DNA of 5,401 nt from NCBI GenBank assembly GCA_947628265.1, contig CANQZF010000124.1, positions 1 through 5,401 on the forward strand. Direction: 5' to 3'. The translations under genes and the position numbers were made by a program. Origin of the DNA: an uncultured Oscillospiraceae bacterium (lineage in GTDB: Bacteria > Bacillota > Clostridia > Oscillospirales > Oscillospiraceae). The notes beneath the pieces were generated by a model that saw nothing but the letters and a program-made list of their open reading frames with translations, did no database searches and was not told where the DNA came from. Below, in pieces: positions 1 to 5,241 of the stretch (positions within the stretch are counted from its first letter, which is position 1; every line of letters begins with the position of its first letter).

Positions 1-449
1 AGTGTCTTGACGGTCTCCCGCCCCGTGGCGTCGCCGCCGGCGTGGAGAATGCGGTTTTTGTGGTGCCCGCCCTCCCGGGTGAGGTCCAGCTCCCCGGACT
101 CGGTGAGATCAAAGGGGACGTTCATCTCGATGAGCTTTTGAATGTCCTTCGGCCCCTCGTCCACCAGAACGTGGACCGCCGCCTCGTCGCACAGACCCGC
201 CCCGGCCACGATGGTGTCCCGGAAGTGGAGCTCCGGGTCGTCGTCCGGGGCCGTCACCGCCGCGATACCGCCCTGGGCCAGCCAGGAGTTGGAGATGTCG
301 ATGGTTTCCTTGGCGAAGACACAGCAGGTGAGGGCAGGGGAGAGATTGAGGGCCGCGTACAGCCCCGCGATCCCGGCGCCCACGATGACCACATCGTAAT
401 TGGAGTGCCGCTCCGGCTTCACCGAGCCGTCAATGGCGTAACGCATCAT
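1..449 (-). CDS. nadB: L-aspartate oxidase, N-terminal part (cut by window edge)
   Basis: First enzyme of de novo NAD synthesis. It oxidises L-aspartate to iminosuccinate, which NadA condenses with dihydroxyacetone phosphate to make quinolinate; it is a cytosolic FAD enzyme, and in anaerobes fumarate can serve as electron acceptor (family knowledge). The 149 codons seen hold the FAD-binding dinucleotide loop VIVGAGIAGL (residues 21-30), the SWLAQGGIAA segment (55-64), DTIVAGAGLCDEAAV (78-92) and the succinate dehydrogenase/aspartate oxidase signature TREGGHHKNRILHAGGDATG (124-143). The SWLAQGG and AGAGLCDE blocks favour NadB over the related fumarate reductase or SdhA. Two adjacent ATGs (449 and 446) are possible starts; GAAGGA at 455-460 lies 5 nt from the first and 8 nt from the second, so the second is equally good. 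The FAD domain's remainder and the C-terminal helical domain lie beyond base 1; nadA and nadC would be expected there but cannot be seen. Confidence 0.93.
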   Translation of the reverse strand, partial: MMRYAIDGSVKPERHSNYDVVIVGAGIAGLYAALNLSPALTCCVFAKETIDISNSWLAQGGIAAVTAPDDDPELHFRDTIVAGAGLCDEAAVHVLVDEGPKDIQKLIEMNVPFDLTESGELDLTREGGHHKNRILHAGGDATGRETVKT

Positions 450-499
450 AGCTATCCTTCTTTCGTGCAAAACGGAAGATCGTTGAAATCATTCCCTGT

Positions 500-528
500 A
501 TTATATCAATATCGCGCCAAATTCGCAA
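500..528 (-). promoter_or_regulatory. sigma-A-type promoter of nadB
   Basis: On the minus strand a perfect -10 box TATAAT (500-505) is preceded by TTGCGA (523-528, 4 of 6 matches to TTGACA) with an exact 17-nt spacer. Transcription would begin near 493, giving a leader of about 45 nt before the nadB start. It lies in the 118-nt gap after the recombinase gene, so nadB probably has its own transcript. I recognise no niacin-repressor operator around it. Confidence 0.75.
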
Positions 529-567
529 CCTCAATATGACCAAAATTTCAAATCTTTCCGTCAAATT

Positions 568-1608
568 TCATTCCTCTTCGCTGTCGTCCGTGTCCTTGTC
601 CTCCACCGGTTTGTCCGGTTTTTTGTGGGCGGCGAGAGGGGAGAGCATGGCGGCCTCGCGCAGACCCTCGTTTTCCACGTGGGTGTAGATCTCCGTGGTG
701 TTCAGATGCTCATGGCCCAGAAGCTCCTGGAGGGTGCGCACGTCCACGCCATTGTGGAGCATCAAAGTGGCGGCGGTGTGGCGGAGCTTGTGGGCGGAGT
801 ATTTCGTCTCGTCCAGACCCGCCGCGCCAAGGTGCTTCTTCACCAGCGCGTGGACGGTGGACTTGCTGATGCGCTCCCGGCGGGAGGAGAGGAAAAGCGC
901 CTTTTCGCTTAGGGGTGCAAGGGTTTTGCGCACATTGAGATAGTCATTGATGGCGTCCGCCACGGCGTCGTTTATGTAGACGACCCGCTCCTTGTTGCCC
1001 TTGCCCAGCACCCGCAGATGGTCCGCGCGGACGTCTGTAAGATTGAGTCCAACTAATTCGGAAATTCGCAGTCCGCAGTTTAGGAAAATGGTCAAAATGC
1101 AGTAATCTCTCTCCTTATTTTTACCATCCACGCTGTCCAAAAGCCGCTCGGACTCCGAAAGGCTCAAGTATCTCGGCAGAGACTTCATGATCTTGGGGGA
1201 GTCCAGGTCCTGGATGGGGTTTGACTCCAGCTGGTGGGTCTTCAGGGTGAGGTATTTATAAAAGGAGCGTATGGTGGAGACTTTTCTGGCGCGGGAGGCG
1301 GCGTTGAGACCGTACTCCGGGTCGCCGGCGTTCTGATTTCTGACCCGGTCCCGGGACATGTACCCGAGATAGTCATAGACGTCCGACAGCGTGACGTTTT
1401 TCACAAAATTGAGGTCCACGTCGGCAATAGAAATCTCCTCAAGGGGAGTATCGCGCGGAACGAGACCTTTTTTTAATTTCAGGACACGGAAAAAGGTCCG
1501 CAAATCCAAATAGTATTCGTCCACGGTCTTGCGGGAGTGGCCGACGATATTCTCGTGATAATTCAAAAAGTTTCTGATGAGCTCAGGCGCGTCAGTTCGG
1601 TAGTCCAT
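568..1608 (-). CDS. Xer-like tyrosine recombinase
   Basis: Tyrosine site-specific recombinase of 346 residues that cuts and rejoins DNA through a 3'-phosphotyrosine. All catalytic residues are visible: Arg181 in GLRISEL, Lys203 in GKGNKER, His273 and Arg276 in HKLRHT, His299 in GHEHLNTTEIY, and the nucleophile Tyr308. The Arg276-His299 (23) and His299-Tyr308 (9) spacings equal those of XerD. Residues 8-125 resemble the N-terminal SAM-like core-binding domain. An extra, highly charged tail (about 328-346, ending DDSEEE) follows the catalytic domain. The start is the ATG at 1608, 8 nt after AAAGGAG (1617-1623); an in-frame GTG 26 codons upstream would overlap the promoter and lacks a ribosome site. 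No excisionase, phage gene or tRNA attachment site is nearby, which favours a resident chromosome-dimer-resolution type enzyme over a mobile-element integrase, but XerC, XerD or another role cannot be told apart from sequence alone. Confidence 0.92.
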   Translation of the reverse strand: MDYRTDAPELIRNFLNYHENIVGHSRKTVDEYYLDLRTFFRVLKLKKGLVPRDTPLEEISIADVDLNFVKNVTLSDVYDYLGYMSRDRVRNQNAGDPEYGLNAASRARKVSTIRSFYKYLTLKTHQLESNPIQDLDSPKIMKSLPRYLSLSESERLLDSVDGKNKERDYCILTIFLNCGLRISELVGLNLTDVRADHLRVLGKGNKERVVYINDAVADAINDYLNVRKTLAPLSEKALFLSSRRERISKSTVHALVKKHLGAAGLDETKYSAHKLRHTAATLMLHNGVDVRTLQELLGHEHLNTTEIYTHVENEGLREAAMLSPLAAHKKPDKPVEDKDTDDSEEE

Positions 1609-1656
1609 TTTTAAAGCTCCTTTGGGTCCGGGGAAGTGGCAGTGGGCCGTATAAAC

Positions 1657-1667
1657 AGTATAGCATA
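1657..1667 (-). promoter_or_regulatory. extended -10 promoter of the recombinase gene
   Basis: The minus strand reads TATGC-TATACT: a good -10 box (1657-1662) with the TRTGn extension (1663-1667) typical of Gram-positive sigma-A promoters lacking a strong -35. No convincing -35 is seen 17 nt upstream, consistent with an extended -10 promoter. Transcription would start near 1650, giving a leader of about 40 nt before the ATG at 1608. Confidence 0.6.
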
Positions 1668-1694
1668 CCCCTCTGAAAAAATCCACGCATTTTT

Positions 1695-1716
1695 GAACAA
1701 AATAAAAATTTTGTTC
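1695..1716. repeat. perfect AT-rich palindrome upstream of the recombinase promoter
   Basis: Arms GAACAAAAT and ATTTTGTTC form a perfect 9-bp inverted repeat around a 4-nt AAAA centre. It sits between the radA stop codon (1760) and the recombinase -10 box, its near edge about 33 bp upstream of that box, a position suited to a regulator site or UP-like element. It has no GC-rich stem or following T run in either direction, so a classical terminator for radA is less likely, although a weak hairpin in the radA 3' end remains possible. Confidence 0.6.
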
Positions 1717-1759
1717 AGTTTAGGGGAGGAGAAAACCGGGTTTTTCAGGGGTAACGCCC

Positions 1760-3124
1760 TTATGAGCCCAAAATCAGCGCCATGGCCTCCCGGATGCTCC
1801 CGGCCTCATAGATTTTAAGTCCCGCCGGAGCGGACAGCTTTCCACGGCGCTGTTTTGGGACGATGGCGCTTTTAAATCCGTGCCGCGCGATCTCCGACAG
1901 CCTTTGCTCCAGCTGCGTCACGGATCTCAGCTCGCCTGTGAGTCCCACTTCGCCGATGGCCACAAGATCGTCTGGGATCGGTATATCCCTGTAGCTGGAT
2001 GCCATGGCCAGCATCGCCGCCAGGTCCGCCGCCGGCTCGTTTATGTAGAGCCCGCCGATCACATTGATATAGGCGTCCGCGCCGCCTACCCGGAGCCCGC
2101 CGCGCTTTTCCAGCACCGCCAACAAGAGCATCCCACGGTTGTAGTCAAGGCCGTTGGAGGTCCTGCGCGGCACGTTGAAGCTGGTGGGCGTCAGCAGCGC
2201 CTGAATTTCGGCCAAGACCGGCCTTGTGCCCTCCATGACGCAGGATACGCACGTCCCCGGCGTGTTGACCGGACGCCCGGAGAGCAGCAAATCGGAAGGA
2301 TTTGGGACCTCCACAAGGCCGCGCTCGGCCATCTCAAAAACGCCGATCTCATTGGTTGAGCCAAATCTATTCTTGGCGGCACGCAATATACGGTAGTTGG
2401 CAGATTGCTCGCCCTCAAAATATAGTACGCAGTCCACCATATGCTCCAATACCTTGGGCCCGGCTATGGCGCCCTCCTTATTGACGTGGCCGATGACGAA
2501 GACCGTGACGCCCGAGCCCTTGGCAAGCTGCATCAGCGCCAGCGTACACTCCTTGACCTGGCTGACGCTGCCGGGGGCGCTGTTCACGTCCGGCGAATAG
2601 AGGGTCTGTATGGAGTCCGCAATGAGAATATCGGGGTTTGCCTCACCCACCGTATCGATAATATCCGTCAAATTCGTCTCGGATAAGATCAGGAGATTAT
2701 CGCTGGTGACGCCCAGCCTCTGGGCGCGCATCTTGAGCTGGCGCTCCGACTCCTCGCCGGTGACATAGAGCACACGGTAGTTTTCCCCCAAATGCTCACA
2801 TATCTGGAGGAGCAGCGTGGACTTCCCTATTCCCGGCGCGCCGCCCACAAGGACCAGGGAGCCCTGCACCGCGCCGCCCCCCAGGACCCGGTCCAGCTCG
2901 CCAAGGCCGGTATCAAAGCGCAGCTCATCCCCGGAGATCTCCACCTCGTTTAAGGTCACGGGCCGTTTGAGCCTGTGGCTTGCGGCGGACGCGGGCCGCT
3001 TGTCCTCGGCCTTCGCGGGCTGCTCCACAATGGTGTTCCAGGCCCCGCAGGCGGGACATTTGCCGCTCCATTTCGGGAATTCATTGCCGCACTCGGTGCA
3101 AAAGAAGGTCGTTTTCGCTTTCAT
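1760..3124 (-). CDS. radA: DNA repair protein RadA (Sms)
   Basis: RadA is a RecA-like, hexameric, DnaB-type motor that helps process recombination intermediates by extending D-loops and branch migration (family knowledge). The 454 residues match the family's usual length and show every expected part. A zinc finger uses Cys9, Cys12, Cys23 and Cys26. The Walker A motif GGAPGIGKST is at 94-103 (Lys101), and Walker B lies around DILIADSIQT (165-174). The RadA-specific KNRFGS motif is at 251-256. A C-terminal Lon-protease-like domain covers about residues 275-454, including GEVGLTGELR (391-400); no Lon-type Ser-Lys dyad is expected in RadA. The ATG at 3124 follows GGAG (3135-3138) by a slightly long 10 nt. 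The gene lies 91 bp downstream of cwlD across the repeat array; it could be transcribed by readthrough from cwlD or by a promoter formed within the repeats. B. subtilis places radA beside disA, which is not seen here. Confidence 0.97.
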   Translation of the reverse strand: MKAKTTFFCTECGNEFPKWSGKCPACGAWNTIVEQPAKAEDKRPASAASHRLKRPVTLNEVEISGDELRFDTGLGELDRVLGGGAVQGSLVLVGGAPGIGKSTLLLQICEHLGENYRVLYVTGEESERQLKMRAQRLGVTSDNLLILSETNLTDIIDTVGEANPDILIADSIQTLYSPDVNSAPGSVSQVKECTLALMQLAKGSGVTVFVIGHVNKEGAIAGPKVLEHMVDCVLYFEGEQSANYRILRAAKNRFGSTNEIGVFEMAERGLVEVPNPSDLLLSGRPVNTPGTCVSCVMEGTRPVLAEIQALLTPTSFNVPRRTSNGLDYNRGMLLLAVLEKRGGLRVGGADAYINVIGGLYINEPAADLAAMLAMASSYRDIPIPDDLVAIGEVGLTGELRSVTQLEQRLSEIARHGFKSAIVPKQRRGKLSAPAGLKIYEAGSIREAMALILGS

Positions 3125-3142
3125 ATCTCTATCTCTCCATAG

Positions 3143-3220
3143 TTATGTAAACAGTTATATTTATGTAAACTAAAATAATTATGTAAAGTAAATATTATGT
3201 TAACTGTGTGTTATGTTAAC
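3143..3220. repeat. array of five 10-bp direct repeats (TTATGTAAAC type)
   Basis: Five same-direction copies occur at 3143-3152 (TTATGTAAAC), 3161-3170 (TTATGTAAAC), 3179-3188 (TTATGTAAAG), 3195-3204 (TTATGTTAAC) and 3211-3220 (TTATGTTAAC). Start-to-start steps are 18, 18, 16 and 16 bp. The stretch 3141-3220 has 15 G/C in 80 bases, far below the flanking genes. The last copy contains the cwlD stop codon (3216-3218) and the first ends about 19 bp before the radA ATG. Read on the minus strand the unit is GTTTACATAA or GTTAACATAA. It may be a multi-site protein-binding region, the orphan end of an insertion element that uses repeated transposase sites (IS21-like ends are built this way), or a promoter region for radA; the sequence does not decide. 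Confidence 0.85.
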
Positions 3221-3923
3221 TTGAGGACCCGATAAAGCCTCCGATGATCAGCGCCGCCAGCTTTTTTTGATACCCCGGGTCCTCCAAAAGAGCGGCCTCG
3301 GCGTAGTTGGAGACAAAACCGCACTCCACCAGCACCGCCGGACATTCCACGTGGTTCATTAGATAGACGCTCTTGTCGATCTGCACCGTTCCCCTCTTGT
3401 TCTTGTCCGAGAGCTGCTTCAGCGTGTCCTGGATGCCCTGGGCCAGCTCCTGGCTGCCCTCCGTAGGGGCGTAAAACACCTGGCTGCCGCTGGGGCCGGA
3501 GGTGGTATATTTATTTTGGTGGATGCTTATGAGCACCGCGTCCGGGGTGGAGCTTACAAGCTCGGTCCGGGCCTTTGTGTCGGCCACCTTCTTGGCGTGG
3601 ATGGTGGCGGCGGACTCCGGGTAGTCGATCTCCTCGGAGGTCCTGGTCATCACACAGCGTAGGCCGAAAAGCCCCGCGATAGCCTCAGCGCGGAGGGCAA
3701 TATCCAGATTGATGGCGCTCTCGCTTGTCCCCGTCACCGAGACCGCCCCGCCGTCCGCCCCGCCGTGGCCCGGGTCCAAAATCAGCGTCACCGCTAGCTT
3801 TCCCGGGACATTCGCCATAGCGGTCCTCGGTCGCCGGTCCAAAATGCGCGCCACGCCCCCGGCGGTAAGCAGGCCGATCAGGAGCACCGTGGCAGTAAGT
3901 CTCAACCAATAGCTTTTTTTCAT
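3216..3923 (-). CDS. cwlD: CwlD-like N-acetylmuramoyl-L-alanine amidase (spore cortex)
   Basis: Zinc amidase of the Amidase_3 family that cuts the MurNAc-L-alanine bond. In sporulating Firmicutes CwlD strips stem peptides from cortex peptidoglycan so that PdaA can form the muramic-delta-lactam needed for germination (family knowledge). The 235 residues begin with a membrane anchor or uncleaved signal (about 5-25, WLRLTATVLLIGLLTAGG), placing the enzyme outside the mother-cell membrane face. Zinc and catalytic residues are present: His53 in DPGHGG, Glu68 in SESAINLD, His135 in SIHQN, and Glu200 in VECGFVSN. Length equals that of B. subtilis CwlD and no SPOR, SH3 or LysM binding domain is attached, which favours CwlD over vegetative autolysins. 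The ATG at 3923 follows AGGGGGG (3930-3936) by 6 nt. The divergent cotJ operon supports a spore role. The stop codon falls inside the direct-repeat array. Confidence 0.9.
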   Translation of the reverse strand: MKKSYWLRLTATVLLIGLLTAGGVARILDRRPRTAMANVPGKLAVTLILDPGHGGADGGAVSVTGTSESAINLDIALRAEAIAGLFGLRCVMTRTSEEIDYPESAATIHAKKVADTKARTELVSSTPDAVLISIHQNKYTTSGPSGSQVFYAPTEGSQELAQGIQDTLKQLSDKNKRGTVQIDKSVYLMNHVECPAVLVECGFVSNYAEAALLEDPGYQKKLAALIIGGFIGSSS

Positions 3924-3929
3924 AGAGAT

Positions 3930-3956
3930 CCCCCCTATTGGAGCTTATTCAGGGGG
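3930..3956 (-). promoter_or_regulatory. hairpin masking the cwlD ribosome-binding site
   Basis: In the cwlD mRNA leader, CCCCCU (3951-3956) can pair perfectly over 6 bp with AGGGGG (3931-3936), which is the core of the only Shine-Dalgarno sequence in front of the cwlD ATG; the loop is 14 nt. When folded, the ribosome site would be closed. Pairing is seen in the sequence; a regulatory role is inferred. Confidence 0.5.
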
Positions 3957-3996
3957 TTTTGAATTGATGTTCCCATGGATACGCAAACTTTTTGAT

Positions 3997-4007
3997 ATTA
4001 TATCACA
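3997..4007 (-). promoter_or_regulatory. extended -10 promoter of cwlD
   Basis: The minus strand reads TGTGA-TATAAT: a perfect -10 (3997-4002) with a TRTGn extension (4003-4007), preceded by only a weak -35 (TGGTAA-like at 17 nt). Transcription would start near 3990, giving a leader of about 66 nt that includes the ribosome-site hairpin. The same bases read GATATAAT, 6 of 8 to the sigma-E -10 CATACAAT, so a sporulation sigma factor is possible, but I see no good sigma-E -35. Confidence 0.55.
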
Positions 4008-4080
4008 TTCCTCCGCCAATTACCAGTCCCTACAGCAGATTTTGTGTGCCGTTCCGACTTTTGGCGGCATATGATGTGTT

Positions 4081-4096
4081 GGATGCCCTGGTATCC
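4081..4096. repeat. imperfect palindrome before the cotJ ribosome-binding site
   Basis: GGATGCC-CT-GGTATCC is a 16-bp palindrome with one mismatched pair (a G-U wobble in RNA). It lies 12 bp upstream of the GGAGG of the cotJAB gene. Farther upstream a perfect 7-bp inverted pair, CCGCCAA (4013-4019) and TTGGCGG (4061-4067), spans the same leader. Either could be an operator or leader RNA structure; no known regulator site is recognised. The rest of the 197-bp gap holds the cwlD signals and no gene. Confidence 0.4.
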
Positions 4097-4120
4097 ACTC
4101 TGAATTTGGAGGAAAAAAAC

Positions 4121-4588
4121 TTGGAAAACAACAAGCCCGATAGCCCCATGGAGGGCGAGTGCGGCTATAAATACGGGATGCTCCCCACCTGCGCGCCCCT
4201 GGCCACCAGTTGGGTGCCGCCCCAGGGCGAGAACCCGCCTATGTACGCCCCCGACGAGGCCCTGAACCGTGGGACGCTGTTCCCCGGCCTCGACCTGCCC
4301 TTCAAGAACATGGTCAACAAATCAAACCCCTACGCCGGTACGCCTCTTGGCGAGCTCATGGCGCTGTGGTTCATGGTGAAGGAGCTCCAGCTCTATCTGG
4401 ACACCCACCCCAATGATAAGGAGGCGTTCAAGGCCCTGAAGGACGCCATCGCCTTAGAGCGCGAGGGCCGCAAGCGCTACGTCAAGCTCTACGGGCCCGT
4501 GAGCTTCACCGATGTGGAAATGAGCGACCGGTACAACTGGCTCCAGGGTCCCTGGCCCTGGGAATACAGCGAAAGGATGGGAAAATAA
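4121..4588 (+). CDS. cotJA-cotJB: CotJA-CotJB fusion spore coat protein
   Basis: A single 155-residue frame holds two spore-coat proteins that B. subtilis makes separately. Residues about 22-63 match CotJA (SWVPPQ, MYAPDEAL, GTLFPGLDLPF). Residues about 72-152 match CotJB (GELMALWFMVKELQLYLDTHP, then the C-terminal signature NWLQGPWPWEYS). A short linker (about 64-72) joins them with no stop or frameshift. CotJA and CotJB are small coat components thought to assemble with CotJC (family knowledge). The start is TTG at 4121, 8 nt after a strong GGAGG (4108-4112); an ATG at residue 10 (4148) and in-frame TTGs farther upstream lack such a site. The frame stays open 129 nt upstream, but those residues do not look like CotJA and overlap the cwlD promoter. 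Expected expression is in the mother cell under sigma-E, though no clear promoter was found. Confidence 0.9.
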   Translation: MENNKPDSPMEGECGYKYGMLPTCAPLATSWVPPQGENPPMYAPDEALNRGTLFPGLDLPFKNMVNKSNPYAGTPLGELMALWFMVKELQLYLDTHPNDKEAFKALKDAIALEREGRKRYVKLYGPVSFTDVEMSDRYNWLQGPWPWEYSERMGK

Positions 4589-4591
4589 GGT

Positions 4592-5188
4592 ATGTTCTCC
4601 TATATCAAAAGTCTTCAATACCCGGTAAAGATCGCCAACACAAATCCGGCCCTGGCAAAATTTATCATCAGTCAATACGGCGGTCCCGACGGAGAGCTCG
4701 GGGCGTCCTTGCGGTATTTGAGTCAGCGCTACTCCATGCCCTACCCGGAGCTCCGGGGCCTCTTGACGGACATCGGCGTGGAGGAGCTGGGGCATTTTGA
4801 GATGGTGGCCTCCATCATCCACCAGCTCACCCGGGACATGACCATGGAGGAGATCAAGAAGGCCGGCTTTGACACCTACTTTGTGGACCACACCGCCGGC
4901 ATCTACCCCCAGTTCGCCTCCGGGACGCCCTGGACCGCCGCCACCATCGGCGTCAAGGGCGACACTATCGCGGACCTCACCGAGGACATGGGCGCGGAGC
5001 AGAAGGCCCGGGTCACCTACGACAACATCCTTCGTATGTCCGACGACCCGGACGTCAACAACGTCATCAAGTTCCTGCGGGAGCGGGAGGTCGTTCACTT
5101 CCAGCGCTTCGGCGAAGCCCTGGGCAACACCCTTCAAAAGCTGGACCAGAAGAACGTCTATTACATGAATCCGTCCTTCGATAAGTAA
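4592..5188 (+). CDS. cotJC: CotJC spore coat protein, manganese-catalase-like
   Basis: Member of the manganese catalase family with a ferritin-like four-helix bundle; in spores it is a coat protein, and peroxide breakdown is the likely chemistry. The 198 residues open with FSYIKSLQYPVKI and NPALAKFIISQYGG, as in other CotJC proteins. Predicted metal ligands are all present: Glu35 (GELGASLRYL), Glu65 and His68 (EELGHFE), Glu136 (AEQKAR) and His169 (REREVVHF). The Glu136-His169 spacing of 33 agrees with true manganese catalases, so a dimanganese site is probably intact. It starts 3 nt after the cotJAB stop; the best ribosome site, AAAGGA (4572-4577), is 14 nt away, so translational coupling to cotJAB is likely. 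The C-terminus runs about nine residues longer than in B. subtilis (VYYMNPSFDK). A hairpin terminator begins 17 nt after the stop. Confidence 0.95.
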   Translation: MFSYIKSLQYPVKIANTNPALAKFIISQYGGPDGELGASLRYLSQRYSMPYPELRGLLTDIGVEELGHFEMVASIIHQLTRDMTMEEIKKAGFDTYFVDHTAGIYPQFASGTPWTAATIGVKGDTIADLTEDMGAEQKARVTYDNILRMSDDPDVNNVIKFLREREVVHFQRFGEALGNTLQKLDQKNVYYMNPSFDK

Positions 5189-5196
5189 ATACCCTC

Positions 5197-5232
5197 AAAA
5201 ATCACTGACGGCGCGGTTTCCCGCGCCGTCAG
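5197..5232 (-). terminator. rho-independent terminator between convergent genes
   Basis: CTGACGGCGCGG (5205-5216) and CCGCGCCGTCAG (5221-5232) form a perfect 12-bp GC-rich stem with a TTTC loop. On the minus strand the stem is followed after 3 nt by TTTTT (5201-5197), making it a good terminator for the oxidoreductase gene that ends at 5242. On the plus strand it is followed only by GCCGTTATAT, so it would end the cotJ transcript less strongly, yet it probably works in both directions because the gap has no other terminator. Confidence 0.9.
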
Positions 5233-5241
5233 GCCGTTATA

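Noticed and set aside
42..539. Plus-strand open frame across the nadB segment
   Set aside because: The minus strand encodes textbook NadB motifs over the same bases, and the plus frame runs through the nadB promoter with no recognisable domain.
1609..1686. Recombinase start at the upstream GTG (26 extra residues)
   Set aside because: The extension would span the extended -10 promoter, lacks a ribosome site and has no Xer-like sequence; the ATG at 1608 has AAAGGAG at 8 nt.
1695..1716. LexA (SOS) box near radA and the recombinase
   Set aside because: The outer GAAC and GTTC look suggestive, but they are 14 nt apart instead of the 4-6 nt of Gram-positive LexA boxes.
1720..1760. Terminator just after radA
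   Set aside because: AAAACCC/GGTTTT near 1733-1746 leaves almost no loop, and the AGGG/CCCT pair is only 4 bp; neither is followed by a proper T run on the minus strand.
1880..2359. Plus-strand open frame inside radA
   Set aside because: It is antisense to the conserved C-terminal half of RadA and has no ribosome site or family resemblance.
3143..3220. CRISPR array or iteron origin
   Set aside because: Units of 10 bp with 6-8 bp gaps are far too short for CRISPR, and no cas genes are present. The repeats are not DnaA boxes and no replication initiator gene is nearby.
4057..4076. Sigma-K or sigma-E promoter for cotJ at CATATGAT
   Set aside because: The -10 is only a partial match (6 of 8 to sigma-E; last base wrong for sigma-K) and no -35 element is found at the right distance.
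4454..5137. Long open frame on the minus strand opposite cotJAB and cotJC
   Set aside because: Its translation is low-complexity and matches no family, while the plus-strand frames give clear CotJB and CotJC proteins; it is an artefact of GC-rich codon bias.
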